The translations under genes and the position numbers were made by a program. The notes below the pieces were generated by a model. That model was not told the DNA's origin and did no database searches. It was given only the letters and a program-made list of their open reading frames with translations. DNA of 64,000 bases from Cherax quadricarinatus (taxonomy: Eukaryota; Arthropoda; Malacostraca; Decapoda; Parastacidae): NCBI RefSeq assembly GCF_038502225.1, contig NC_091325.1, positions 28,685,959-28,749,958 on the forward strand. The letters are read 5' to 3'. Positions within the stretch are counted from its first letter, which is position 1, and every line of letters begins with the position of its first letter. Below, piece after piece: positions 32,990 to 43,659 of this stretch.

Positions 32990-33662
32990 AGGACTTGAAG
33001 GCACGGCAGCGTACCTAGATGATATTGTTGTGGTGTCTGATACTTGGGATCAACACCTACTTAGACTTAAGGCTCTTTTTGAGACCTTTCAGAGTTCCCA
33101 ATTAACAGTTAATTTATCTAAATCTTCCTTTGGCCAGGCCACTATCACTTTTCTAGGCCATGAAGTAGGTAGTGGTAAAGTTGCTCCTAAACTTGCTAAA
33201 GTTCTTGCTATTAAAGATTATCCAGTTCCTCATGATAGGAAATATCTTCAACGTTTCCTAGGCATGATAGGATTTTACAGAAGATTCTTTAAGAATTTCT
33301 CAGATATTGTAGCCCCTCTTACCTCTCTTACCAGTCACAAAGTTTCCTTTAATTGGACCCCAGATTGTAACAATGCCTTTGACAAAGCAAAAAGATTATT
33401 GTGTACTGCACCCATTCTTTTGTCTCCAGACTTCTCCAAACCTTTTTCATTACAGGTTGATGCTTGTGAGTCTGGGTTTGGGGCAGTACTTTTGCAAAAC
33501 GGGACCGAGGAGTTGCAGCCTGTAGCCTTCTTCTCTGTCAAATTCCAGCCGCATCAGAGGGCTTACTCTACCATTGAAAAAGAAGGCCTCGCACTGGTAC
33601 TGGCTTTGGAGCATTTCGATGTTTGTGGGTCAGACATCGCAGGTGGTCACCGTCTACAGTGA
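32940..33662 (+). pseudogene. Element A RT palm to RNase H
   Basis: 240 codons: palm start MKSSPSSFQKLIHQAI, catalytic TAAYLDDIVVVSDTW, thumb with SSFGQATITFLGHEV, connection with LGMIGFYRRFFKNF, and RNase H with LQVDACESGFGAVLLQNGTE and STIEKEGLALVLALE. A shift near 33620 moves the rest to the frame beginning 33574. The catalytic Asp pair of RT is intact. Confidence 0.85.
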
Positions 33663-33804
33663 TCACAATCCTCTAGTATATCTCCAAACCATGAAGAACC
33701 ACAACACAAGGCTCATGCACTGGACACTAAGGCTGCAGCCCTATAATATTACTATTAAACATATTGCAAGGCAAAGAAAATATGTTGGCAGACTCTTTAT
33801 CTAG
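33574..33804 (+). pseudogene. Element A RNase H C-terminal part
   Basis: Useful content from about 33620: VVTVYSDHNPLVYLQTM and RLMHWTLRLQPYNITIKHI. The expected ADSLSR-type ending lies at 33780-33803, in a frame shifted by one base. Pol ends here; no integrase follows before the LTR. Confidence 0.8.
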
Positions 33805-34002
33805 AATCTAACAAGATTATTTATTTATTAGGCTAGATGTTATATTATTTGTGGTAACCCCTCTTCACGCTCTTAGATATTGCTGAGCTCTATCTAAGAG
33901 TTGGATGGTGGAGAGGAAAGGCGGTCCCATTATTTTGTGCCATGGCAGCACGGCTACCACTGGGAGGTGGCAGCCTAATCCTGAGCCTTCTCGGGGTGGG
34001 GG
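33805..34002 (+). other. Element A 3' non-coding region and polypurine tract
   Basis: Non-coding. It ends TCTCGGGGTGGGGG next to the LTR. Confidence 0.6.
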
Positions 34003-34425
34003 TGTGGCATGCAAAGAGTACGTAACCTTTGTTCGGCGCATGTACACACTCTCATTTACAGGCTATCTCCCCCAACCAGCAAACCAGGTTACTGAGAGTT
34101 GATGATGGGGCCCTGTCATTCAACTAGTGACCAGGTTCCAGCCAATAAGATGGTTTTGGCAATTGCAGAGGTTATGTGGGTACCACTCTCCTGTCTGCCC
34201 TTGTCATTCCCATTCTAGAGCTGGTTGAAGCACGGTCTGCTATCTTGTGGCTTCTATCTCTGCCTTGCTTACCGTGGAGTACACTAATAGCTATCACTGT
34301 ATATAGTGTACATATTGCTGTTCTAAATTGCTGAAGGATAATATAAATCACAACTTTTCTGCAGTGTTTATTTTGCTCCCTTTACTCCCAGGGTAACAGG
34401 CCATTTTGATTCCTGGGTTGTAATA
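34003..34425 (+). repeat. Element A 3' LTR
   Basis: 423 bp, partner of 11932-12357, followed by AGGAA at 34426-34430. Confidence 0.9.
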
Positions 34426-35401
34426 AGGAAAAACTGGACAGGCTTATGGTAGACAGTGGACTCGACGAGAGGTCCACACTGGTTGTCATACCGAACGTGA
34501 AAGCATGACAGGCCGACGAAATCCCCAGAGTCACAGCTTCTTGAGGCTCAGTGCTTGTTGTCGAGGCTCAACCTGGAAGGTACGGCACGAGTCTCGGCAA
34601 CAGCGTCAAGGCACTCTGTTTCCTCACTGTCAGCAAGCATATCACTCCCCAGGGCGGCGAACACATTGCGGACAGGGACGGAATACAGCGACTCCGACAG
34701 GGTTACTATGTCTTTAGCTGATTTCTTGGATGCGCCTCTTCCCCCGAACTAGTGGAAGGGCTTCTACTAGCACGTGCATTACGTGACGACTGCTTGCTCC
34801 ACTGTGCTGACAGAATACTTCGCAGCTTGTTACACTCATTAGAGGTATGACTGGAAGTGTTGTGGTTCATACAGACTCCCTCACGAGACTGAGCATGGGG
34901 ACGGTGACAGTTACCTTGATACTGAGCATGGGGACGGTGACGGTTACCTTGCGTGGACTTTAATTTGTAACACTCAGATCGGTAGTGCCCACGTTTGCCA
35001 CAGTTGAAACAAGTCACTACGCGCTTAGCAGGTGATGCTGGAGGTGGTGTGTGCTGGTGACGTTTTGCCTTGGTCAATGACGGCTTCTTTGTATGGGACC
35101 GACTGTTGTTACTGTAGTCATTATTTTTACTCGAGCAAGTGTTAGTGGGACTGGGGTTGGAAACTTCGAGGGCTGGCTGTCTGACAGCGGCGGCAAAAGT
35201 GACTTCTGGCTGCACCCGTGGGATCTCTGTGGACGGCGCCGGAAGGACGGGCATAGGATCATCCGCAAAGCGACAAACCTTGCCTTTCTCGGCAGGCGGC
35301 TTGATTGCATCAGTGGCATCGTATGCACCCAGAACTTCGTGCTCAGGGCAGAGTCCTAGTGCATCAATGGCACCCTGGAGATTAGGGGGGCGTCCCTCCA
35401 C
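34426..35401 (-). pseudogene. Element D Gag C-terminal half with two zinc-binding motifs
   Basis: The frame 35401-34706 holds a CCHC knuckle (VVTCFNCGKRGHYRSEC, about 125-140). A second motif of the Cys-His-His-Cys kind, GVCMNHNTSSHTSNEC, lies about 45 residues later; both occur together in many Ty3/gypsy gag proteins. Two 33-bp tandem copies (QGNxHRPHAQ) lie between them. From 34705 to 34431 the protease lead-in continues in shifted frames up to the border with element A. This region would coat and package the RNA. Confidence 0.75.
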
Positions 35402-35990
35402 ATGATGCCTACAGCCAGCATGGGGATGATGTCTTTAACTTTAATACTGTCGTCACCAGTCACCCACTTAGTGGAACGCATGGCATCAGTAAAATCTTTG
35501 GCGGCTTGCTCAAACCGGCAAATGCGAGCCAGGGGGATTTCGTGCCTGTACTAATATTCAGCCAAGATGCTGGTCACAATCTCAAGGTAATGGCATTGGC
35601 GACTACGCCGAAAATAGCGCCTAAATTCCTCCTTAAGCTCAACCCAAGACTGAATCTCACAAACGCGATTGAGCTGCACAAAGGCGCCTATATCATCCCA
35701 GGTGAGATCCACTGCTGCAACAGCAGCACGAATGTACTGTGCATCCGTGGGACTATCAAATTGGGCCTTAACAGTCGTCTCGACTGACTGCAGCCATGGC
35801 TCTAACCTATTCGAACGACCGTCAAAAAGAAGGGTCGGGTATGGACGGTTAGCCGACCCACTAGTGAGCCACGACTTGACCAACTGTAAGGGAAGCATCG
35901 CCCTCCTGCCACGTGGTCACGCCAGCTGAGGCACCATTGCCAGCATCAGCAGGAACTGGACTAGCGGTACGGCCACTGCGTGTCTAAGTC
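35402..35990 (-). pseudogene. Element D Gag N-terminal half (capsid)
   Basis: The frame 35898-35551 carries a capsid-like stretch: LFDGRSNRLEPWLQSVET, then LTWDDIGAFVQ, then WVELKEEFRRYF, the usual form of the retrotransposon gag domain. It continues with a shifted frame to 35402. The likely start is near 35990. Frameshifts prevent a full product. Confidence 0.7.
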
Positions 35991-36253
35991 ATGATGTCAA
36001 TTGTTCAAATGCAAAGCAGGTCACGAAGAGGGTAAACAGGTCAGAGCAAGAAATGGTATGCACTGGCTGCAATTCAACATGGAGTCAGAGAGAACACAGC
36101 ACCACGGTACTAGGTAAACTGCTTAGTGATGGAAATAATTTGAGTGAAACAATAAAAAAAAAATAGTGGTACACTCTGAAACACAAAATAAGAGATGTAT
36201 GCGAGTGAATAAACTACAAGAGGTTATTAATAGAGTATTCAAGAGGTTGCTAG
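35991..36253 (-). other. Element D leader, segment next to gag
   Basis: A-rich non-coding DNA with no reading frame. It is similar in composition to 40615-41106 and 49269-51118, which I take as the rest of the same leader. Confidence 0.5.
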
Positions 36254-36286
36254 TAGAATTACAGTAAATCAACCATTCAAATCATT

Positions 36287-37149
36287 ATGAAGCTCTGTGT
36301 AGTCTGCAGTCAATCAAACAAACGGGCTTCCACATGGATAAATTGTCATTTTTGTGGAAATTGGTGTCACGCCCCTTGTGCAGATATCCAAGAACTAGCT
36401 ACAAGCAGTATTAAAACAGGGAAGTGTTTTTGGGTATGCCCAAATGAGATAAATCTGTGGACTAAAACATCAAAGCCGCTTTCATAGAAAACCTGGAAGC
36501 TTTCTACAACAGATGGGAACATAAAAAGTCTGGGCTGGATGGTACTGCCCTTGATAATGGCCATGTAGTCAGAAACTGTAAGGCTGGAGGTGATGTCCTG
36601 GTAGTCAGTAAATGTGGGGCTGATAGTGCTGTCCTGGGAGACAGTAACGGTGAAGCTGGAGGTGCTGTCCTGGGAGACAGTAATGGTGAAGCTGGAGGTG
36701 CTGTCCAGGGAGACAGTAACGGTGAAGCTGGAGGTGCTGTCCTGGGAGACAGTAATGGTGAAGCTGGAGGTGCTGTCCTGGGAGACAGTAATGGTGAAGC
36801 TGGAGGTGCTGTCCTGGGAGACAGTAATGGTGAAGCTGGAGATTTTGTCCAGGTAGTCGGGAATTATACGCAGGAAGGAATAAAAATAAATGACCTCATA
36901 GGGAACAGGAGCCGTAGTGGGGAAACAAGTGTAGTCAAAGATAAGATAAAACCAATATTGCAAACTAGAAATACCACAGGAAATAGCAAACAAGAGGACT
37001 CCACTAGCAATAGTGAGGATATATTACCAAAAACAACTGGTGGGAGCTCCATTGTTGGTGCTAGGGAGGATAAGAATAAGACAGGGAAACATGCACCAAC
37101 AGGGAATAAATTCACAGAAACCCAAGGCAAATGGAAACCAAGCCTGTGA
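36287..37149 (+). pseudogene. Element F ORF1, first part: PHD-like finger and 12-residue repeats
   Basis: ORF1 starts at ATG 36287 with a Cys/His cluster (CVVCSQSN, then INCHFCGNWCHAPC, then CFWVCPNE) spaced like a PHD finger. A one-base shift near 36478 moves the frame. The continuation reads through FIENLEAFYNRWEHKK into six copies of GEAGGAVLGDSN, and then through TRNTTGNSKQEDSTSN to a stop at 37149. In CR1 elements ORF1 is an RNA-binding chaperone, and PHD-like fingers are known in some families. The role of the repeats is unknown. Confidence 0.7.
36626..36841 (+). repeat. 36-bp tandem repeat, six units, in LINE F ORF1
   Basis: Units starting GTGCTGTCCTGGGAGACAGT at 36626, 36662, 36698, 36734, 36770 and 36806, nearly identical. 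Partial, diverged units lie on both sides. The period of 36 keeps the reading frame. Confidence 0.95.
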
Positions 37150-37525
37150 ACATACTATCTTGGTATCTGCAGACATGGGAAATCTGGAAAAACAGACGGG
37201 ACGTGCCCATATGACAGCAGGAAAATGCAAACTCCCTTCCAGTAAGTTTTTTCACCCTGAAATGTGTACCTCTTCAGTACAGGAAAGAATGTGCTATAAC
37301 TTAAATTGCCAGGCACACCATCTAAAGGGGACAAAAAGATACAAAACATCCAGGCCATGGGAAAACCTAGGTAGCCACAGCCACTCAAGAGGGAGAAGCT
37401 TTTTAGTGCCAGGAAGGAAAAAAAACTGGCAGGAAATGGCAGAAATCGTACACCAAATCCAGTCATTCCTGGAGTGGAACCACAGTCGATGGCCTCCACT
37501 CCAAACCAACAGATACAGATACTAA
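37013..37525 (+). pseudogene. Element F ORF1, second part: Cys/His motif
   Basis: A shifted frame with PEMCTSSVQERMCYNLNCQ followed by AHHLKGTKRYK. This is a Cys-x8-Cys-x4-Cys-x3-His motif like CCCH-type RNA-binding fingers. A basic tail ends near the start of the endonuclease frame. It overlaps the previous frame, so at least one frameshift separates the parts. Confidence 0.6.
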
Positions 37526-38882
37526 TGCCGGAAAAAAAAACCCTCCCCAGTGCCAACAATACCACCAGTCCGATGACATTCTTCTTTGCAAATATACAGG
37601 GTCTAAAGCCAGCAACAAACAACAAAATACCTTTCATCCGTGGACTGCTTGCAGAGGCAAAGGCAATGTTCGCGGCTTTCACTGAGACCCATATAAAGGA
37701 TCACTTGGACAACGAAATATGGATCCCAGGTTACAACCTATACAGATGTGACAGAGTGAACAGGCAAAAGGGGGAGGGGGTTGGCCTGTACATTGCAGAG
37801 TCACTTGTTTGCACAGAACTGCCTCAAATGATGTAGTGGAAGTTTTAGCAGTAAAGGTCGAGAACCAAAACCTAGTCATTGTGGTAGTCTACAAGCCTCC
37901 GGATGCAACATCCCAGCAATTCCAGGAACAGCTGTTAAAAATTGACCACTGTCTGGAAAATCTTCCAGCTCCTGCACCCAACATCTTGCTCCTGGGGGAT
38001 TTCAACTTAAGGCACCTAAAATGGAGGAATATAGCAAATAATATTGTTGCTGTAATAACACCAGAAGGCAGCTCTGATGAAAACTCACACTCACACGAGC
38101 TTTTAAATCTCTGCACAAAATTCAATTTAAACCAGCAAATAATAGAGCCTACTAGACTGGAGAATACACTAGACCTCATCTTCACTAACAATGATGATCT
38201 TATAAGAAATGTCACCATATCAAAAACAATATACTCAGATCACAACATAATTGAGGTTCAGACATGTATGCGTGGAGCCCCAGACCGACATAATGAGATT
38301 AGTCACGAGGGAGCATTCACCAAATTCAACTTCAATAACAAAAACATAAAGTGGGACCAAGTAAACCAAGTCCTAACCGATATAAGCTGGGAAGATATAC
38401 TAAGCAACACAGACCCCAACTTATGCCTAGAACAGATTAACTTGGTGGCACTCGATGTATGCACAAGGCTTATTCCTCTAAGAAAAAGGAGGAGAAGATG
38501 TAAAATAGCAAGAGACAGGCGCTCCCTTTACAGGCGACGGAAAAGAATAACAGAGCGGCTAAAAGAGGTCAATATATCTGAAATGCGTAGGGAGACACTG
38601 GCCAGAGAAATAGCAAGCATCGAACTTAAGCTAAAGGAATCTTATAGGAGTCAGGAATCGCGGGAAGAACTAAAAGCCAAATATGAAATCGAAAGAAACC
38701 CAAAGTATTTCTTCTCCTATGCCAAATCAAAGTCGAGAACAACGTCCAGTATTGGCCCCCTACTTAAACAAGATGGGTCCTACACAGATGACAGCAAGGA
38801 AATGAGTGAGCTACTCAAGTCCCAATATGACTCAGAGTTTAGCAAGCCGCTAACCAGACTGAGAGTCGAAGATAAAAATTAA
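37474..38882 (+). pseudogene. Element F APE endonuclease and RT linker (two frames)
   Basis: The frame 37474-37836 has FFFANIQGLKPATNNK, TETHIKDH and GEGVGLYIAESL. The frame 37809-38882 continues with VVVYKPPDATSQQF, LLLGDFNLRHLKW, LDLIFTNNDD and SDHNIIEVQTC. All main motifs of the exonuclease-endonuclease-phosphatase fold are present: Asn, Glu, Asp-x-Asn and Ser-Asp-His. One frameshift lies near 37820. A basic, Arg-rich linker (about 38480-38700) leads to the RT, which restarts after a stop at 38880. Confidence 0.85.
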
Positions 38883-38888
38883 TGTTTT

Positions 38889-40577
38889 ATGAGAGAGCCA
38901 CAGAATTTGGTTAACACAAGCCTATCCGATGTTATCCTGACGCCAAATGACTTCGAACAGGCGATAAATGACATGCCCATGCACTCTGCTCCAGGGCCAG
39001 ACTCATGGAACTCCGTGTTCATCAAGAACTGCAAGAAGCCCCTATCACGAGCCTTTTCCATCCTATGGAGAGGGAGCATGGACACGGGGGTCGTCACACA
39101 GTTACTAAAAACAACAGACATAGCCCCACTCCACAAAGGGGGCAGTAAAGCAACAGCAAAGAACTACAGACCGATAGCACTAACATCCCATATCATAAAA
39201 ATCTTTGAAAGGGTCCTAAGAAGCAAGATTACCACCCATCTAGAAACCCATCAGTTACACAACCCAGGGCAACATGGGTTTAGAACAGGTCGCTTCTGTC
39301 TGTCTCAACTATTGGATCACTACGACAAGGTCCTAGATGCACTAGAAGACAAAAAGAATGCAGATGTAATATATACAGACTTTGCAAAAGCCTTCGACAA
39401 GTGTGACCATGGCGTAATAGCGCACAAAATGCGTGCTAAAGGAATAACGGGAAAAGTCGGTCGATGGATCTATAATTTCCTCACTAACAGAACACAGAGA
39501 GTAGTCGTCAACAGAGTAAAGTCCGAGGCAGCTACGGTGAAAAGCTCTGTTCCACAAGGCACAGTACTCGCTCCCATCTTGTTCCTCATCTTCATATCCG
39601 ACATAGACAAGGATGTCAGCCACAGCACCGTGTCTTCCTTTGCAGATGACATCCGAATCTGCATGACAGTGTCTTGCATTGCAGACACTGCAAGGCTCCA
39701 GGCGGACATCAACCAAATCTTTCAGTGGGCTGCAGAAAACAACATGAAGTTCAACGATGAGAAATTTCAATTACTCAGATATGGTAAACATGAGGAAATT
39801 AAATCTTCATCAGAAAACAAAACAAATTCTGGGCACAAAATAGAGCGAAACACCAACGTCAAAGACCTGGGAGTGATCATGTCGGAGGATCTCACCTTCA
39901 AGGACCATAACATTGTATCAATCGCATCTGCTAGAAAAATGACAGGATGGATAAAGAGAACCTTCAAAACTAGGGAGGCCAAGCCCATGATGACACTCTT
40001 CAGGTCGCTTGTTCTATCTAGGCTGGATTATTGCTGCACACTAACAGCAACTTTCAAGGCAGGTGAAATTGCTGACCTAGAAAATGTACAGAGAGCTTTC
40101 ACGGCGCTCATAACGGAGATAAAACACCTCAATTACTGGGAGCGCTTGATGTTCCTAAACCTGTATTCCCTGGAACGCAGGCGGGAGAGATATATGATTA
40201 TATACACCTGGAAAATCCTAGAGAGACTAGTACCGAACTTGCACACGAAAATCACTCACTACGAAAGCAAAAGACTTGGCAGACGATGCAACATCCCCCC
40301 AATGAAAAGGAGGGGCGTCACTAGCACGTTAAGAGACCATACAATAAGTGTCAGGGGCCCGAGACTGTTCAACTGCCTCCCAGCATATATAAGAGGGATT
40401 ACCAACAGACCCCTGGCAGTCTTCAAGCTGGCACTGGACAAGCACCTAAAGTCGGTTCCTGACCAGCCGGGCTGTGGCTCGTACGTTGGTTTGCGTGCAG
40501 CCAGCAGTAACAGCCTGGTTGATCAGGCTCTGATCCACCAGGAGGCCTGGTCACAGACCGGGCCGCGGGGGCGTTGA
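38889..40577 (+). CDS. Element F reverse transcriptase
   Basis: A 562-codon frame: fingers with SAPGPDSWNSVFIKN and DIAPLHKGGSKATAKNYRPI, GQHGFRTGRFCLSQLLDHYD, YTDFAKAFDKCDHGVI, palm with PQGTVLAPILFLIFISDI and SFADDIRICM, then NVKDLGVIMSEDLTF, SLVLSRLDYCCTL and the connection domain. No stop occurs in the domain. The frame runs into the 3' region with VDQALIHQEAW, which is probably true for the family because the 3' repeat follows only 15 bp after the stop. It belongs to the CR1/Jockey supergroup and is distinct from M1. Confidence 0.9.
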   Translation: MREPQNLVNTSLSDVILTPNDFEQAINDMPMHSAPGPDSWNSVFIKNCKKPLSRAFSILWRGSMDTGVVTQLLKTTDIAPLHKGGSKATAKNYRPIALTSHIIKIFERVLRSKITTHLETHQLHNPGQHGFRTGRFCLSQLLDHYDKVLDALEDKKNADVIYTDFAKAFDKCDHGVIAHKMRAKGITGKVGRWIYNFLTNRTQRVVVNRVKSEAATVKSSVPQGTVLAPILFLIFISDIDKDVSHSTVSSFADDIRICMTVSCIADTARLQADINQIFQWAAENNMKFNDEKFQLLRYGKHEEIKSSSENKTNSGHKIERNTNVKDLGVIMSEDLTFKDHNIVSIASARKMTGWIKRTFKTREAKPMMTLFRSLVLSRLDYCCTLTATFKAGEIADLENVQRAFTALITEIKHLNYWERLMFLNLYSLERRRERYMIIYTWKILERLVPNLHTKITHYESKRLGRRCNIPPMKRRGVTSTLRDHTISVRGPRLFNCLPAYIRGITNRPLAVFKLALDKHLKSVPDQPGCGSYVGLRAASSNSLVDQALIHQEAWSQTGPRGR

Positions 40578-40614
40578 CCCCCGGAACTCTCTCCAGGTAA
40601 ACTCCAGGTAAACA

Positions 40615-41106
40615 GGGGATTACACAAAATGATGCTAAGAGTATTTAATAATTGCACCATGAGACTGGCAACAAAATTTATGAAAAAGGAGTGGAACTGT
40701 AAACACTGGTAGCAAAAATTGCACAAAATTCAAATTAATTCTGGATTTACACAACACTAAACTGTGCTGCAAGCTTTCTCAACACGCAGAAAAAGGTTGC
40801 AGGTGCTGGCAATTGCAATTTGGAGTACAAAAAAAGGTAATTCACTTGCACAAAGGGAAGTTGACACAACAAAGATATCAGAGTATGGGATAGTGCCAAA
40901 AATCACAGAAAAAAAAATACACTGTATCAAGAAATGCGATATTGCACGCAAAATAAAATTAATAAAAATGCAAATTATTAAATTCAATAATTGGGCAAAG
41001 GTTAACTGGTGTTAGCAGGGTGTACACTGGTGTTAGCAGGGTGAACACTGGTGTTAACAGGGTGTACACTGGTGTTAGCAGGGTACACACTGGCAAAAGC
41101 AAAAAT
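40615..41106 (-). other. Element D leader, middle segment, with a 21-bp minisatellite
   Basis: A-rich non-coding DNA between LINEs F and G. It ends in four 21-bp units CTGGTGTTAGCAGGGTGTACA (41006-41089). Confidence 0.55.
41006..41093. repeat. 21-bp minisatellite, four units
   Basis: Four copies with one to four substitutions each, plus a partial CTGG. They adjoin the poly-T end of LINE G. Confidence 0.9.
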
Positions 41107-41169
41107 TTTTTTTTTTTTTTTTTTTTATATTTTATTTAAAACCAACAAATAGACAATAGACAAAAGGAA

Positions 41170-41460
41170 GAGATAAGATAAGATTTCGTTCGGATTTTTA
41201 ACCCCGGAGGGTTAGCCACCCAGGATAACCCAAGAAAGTCAGTGCGTCATCGAGGACTGTCTAACTTATTTCCATTGGGGTCCTTAATCTTGTCCCCCAT
41301 GATGCGACCCACACCAGTCGACTAACACCCAGGTACCTATTTGCTGCTAGGTGAACAGGACAATAGGTGTAAGGAAACGTGTCGGAATTTCCACCCGCCG
41401 GGAATCGAACCCGGGCCCTCCGTGTGTGAAGCGGGAGCTTTAGCCACCAGACCACCGGGC
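41170..41460 (-). mobile_element. tRNA-derived SINE
   Basis: The minus strand starts GCCCGGTGGTCTGGTGGC (A-box form TGGTCTGGTGG). About 45 bases later it has GGTTCGATTCC, a perfect B box. A non-tRNA body and a TCTTA-type tail (GATAAGATAAG on the plus strand) follow. Both internal RNA polymerase III promoter boxes look intact. The tRNA of origin is not certain. Confidence 0.8.
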
Positions 41461-42625
41461 AATATATGACAATATATGAACAATAACTGAAAAAACGTTA
41501 CATTAGATATTGAAACAGTAACGAATAACATAATATAACAAATATGACCACTATTACCTACATATAAAATCAGATACCGAAGCTTAAAACTGTCCTATAC
41601 TAGCTACATGTGGATAAGTTAACTTTCGTAAAAACATGCAAACCTTTATTAACTCTTCCTCAAATTAATCATCCTTGCTCTTAATTTACACTAGAATAAT
41701 AAAATACAAGTATACTTTCATTATTTCGTTACAGACTAAATTCCTTCTGCTCTGGACACGGAAAGAAATATAGGATAGTTAACCAATGATGTCAAGAACA
41801 CATCCAAGCGAAACCTACACCGACCATACAGGTCCATGAGAACTGCACGGTCCGCGCAGCTGCTCGCCCAGGTGTGCACATGTACATTACACATTAGATT
41901 TAGCTCAACATTTTTCAATAATGCCATACGTAGAAACATTCTACCCAATTTGCATAATAAAGAGCCATTTGAATCAAGGAACATTCCACAATTATCATAA
42001 ATTTACCCTAACCTAAGCCAAGTATTCATTCTGTATTATAAATATCTAATCAACACGAAAATTTACCACATACCCCTAACCATATTTGTTGGTGTACATG
42101 ATACAACCTTGTATTACCATAAAGAAAAAAAGAACAATAAAAAAGGAAAACCCACTCTTCACCTTTAAATTCAGACTTCAATTTACCATTCATGTACTTA
42201 CATATAAATTATTATATAAAGTATGTTGTCACATTGATCACAATCACTTCCAACTTCAGTTATAATATTACGTCGACTCAACCACGAATAACTTCATCCA
42301 TTCTTACAACTTCAAGGGTTCGTAATTATCTTAAACTACATACATAGTATTGCCAACATCTAGACAAATTAAAAGGAAAAACAATACCCAAATATATCAA
42401 AACACACTATGCTTCTATTGGCACCAAATCAATTGTGCTTACAAAAATACATTGTAAATTAAACTGAAACATAAAAAGCCATTTTGACATTTACACATTG
42501 TATCAAAATCATAAATACGCATAGAAAATATGTATTGAATCATTGAAAATGTTCATGAGAAAAACCATTAATGGTATATACAAGAAAGTAAACATACATA
42601 CACATATACATACATATATATATTT
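41461..42625 (-). other. Element G 3' untranslated region
   Basis: About 1.16 kb of AT-rich DNA without a supportable gene. I assign it to G because it lies between G's poly(A) tail and its coding part. The small minus-strand frame at 41736-41984 has no recognisable content. Confidence 0.45.
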
Positions 42626-42629
42626 TTTT

Positions 42630-43567
42630 TTATTTATTTATTATCACACCGGCCGATTCCCACCAAGGCAGGGTGGCCCGAAAAAGAAAAACTTTCACCA
42701 TCATTCACTCCATCACTGTCTTGCCAGAAGGGTGCTTTACACTACAGTTTTTAAACTGCAACATTAACACCCCTCCTTCAGAGTGCAGGCACTGTACTTC
42801 CCATCTCCAGGACTCAAGTCCGGCCTGCCGGTTTCCCTGAATCCCTTCATAAATGTTACTTTGCTCACACTCCAACAGCACGTCAAGTATTAAAAACCAT
42901 TTGTCTCCATTCACTCCTATCAAACACGCTCACGCATGCCTGCTGGAAGTCCAAGCCCCTCGCACACAAAACCTTCTTTACCCCCTCCCTCCAACCCTTC
43001 CTAGGCCGACCCCTACCCCGCCTTCCTTCCACTACAGACTGATACACTCTTGAAGTCATTCTGTTTCGCTCCATTCTCTCTACATGTCCGAACCACCTCA
43101 ACAACCCTTCCTCAGCCCTCTGGACAACAGTTTTGGTAATCCCGCACCTCCTCCTAACTTCCAAACTACGAATTCTCTGCATTATATTCACACCACACAT
43201 TGCCCTCAGACATGACATCTCCACTGCCTCCAGCCTTCTCCTCGCTGCAACATTCATCACCCACGCTTCACACCCATATAAGAGCGTTGGTAAAACTATA
43301 CTCTCATACATTCCCCTCTTTGCCTCCAAGGACAAAGTTCTTTGTCTCCACAGACTCCTAAGTGCACCACTCACTCTTTTTCCCTCATCAATTCTATGAT
43401 TCACCTCATCTTTCATAGACCCATCCGCTGACACGTCCACTCCCAAATATCTGAATACGTTCACCTCCTCCATACTCTCTCCCTCCACTCTGATATTCAA
43501 TCTTTCATCACCTAATCTTTTTGTTATCCTCATAACCTTACTCTTTCCTGTATTCACCTTTAATTTT

Positions 43568-43570
<3 letters not shown>
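42630..43570 (-). mobile_element. RTE-clade LINE copy 2, strongly 5'-truncated, in G
   Basis: Nearly identical to element E from its 3' tail to the codons [20 protein letters not shown]. It then ends abruptly at a (TA)n array. The coding part (42883-43570) has no stop. The frame continues into the repeat as a run of Tyr/Ile that is not part of the element. Only the RT C-terminal part and 3' UTR are present. High similarity to E suggests both moved recently. Confidence 0.9.

Positions 43571-43659
<89 letters not shown>

Larger units (their letters stand above)
11932..34425 (+). mobile_element. Element A: Gmr1-type Ty3/gypsy element, inserted in D
   Basis: LTRs 11932-12357 and 34003-34425 start TGTGGCATGC and end GTTGTAATA. 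They are flanked by AGGAA at 11927-11931 and 34426-34430. Between them, in order: primer site, leader, gag-protease, integrase, RT, RNase H and a G-rich tract. Element B (14708-31156) sits between protease and integrase. LTRs differ at about 18 of 423 positions, about 4.3 percent. Without B the element is about 6.0 kb. Confidence 0.9.
36254..40614 (+). mobile_element. Element F: near-complete CR1-type LINE in the leader of D
   Basis: ORF1 (PHD-like finger, repeats, second finger), then APE endonuclease and RT. It ends in a 3' repeat TCCAGGTAAAC present twice (about 40591-40612). The 5' edge is uncertain. GAATTACAGTAAAT near 36247 and GGATTACACAAAAT near 40618 may be a decayed target duplication. 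Confidence 0.8.

Noticed and set aside
36287..36487. PHD-finger gene of the host
   Set aside because: The finger is followed by endonuclease and RT in the usual LINE spacing, so it is ORF1 of element F.
36626..36841. Regular 36-bp repeats that could suggest a CRISPR array
   Set aside because: The units abut with no spacers, sit in a LINE ORF and keep its reading frame. This is a coding minisatellite in a eukaryote.
36367..36993. Minus-strand frame with repeated SQDSTSSFTITV, like a surface protein
   Set aside because: It is the reverse-strand shadow of the 36-bp repeat in LINE F ORF1, with no domain outside the repeat.
41390..41460. tRNA-like sequence with good A and B boxes
   Set aside because: It is joined to a non-tRNA body and simple tail and does not form a full acceptor stem; it is a SINE head, not a tRNA gene. 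The same applies to the three heads at 44690-45232.
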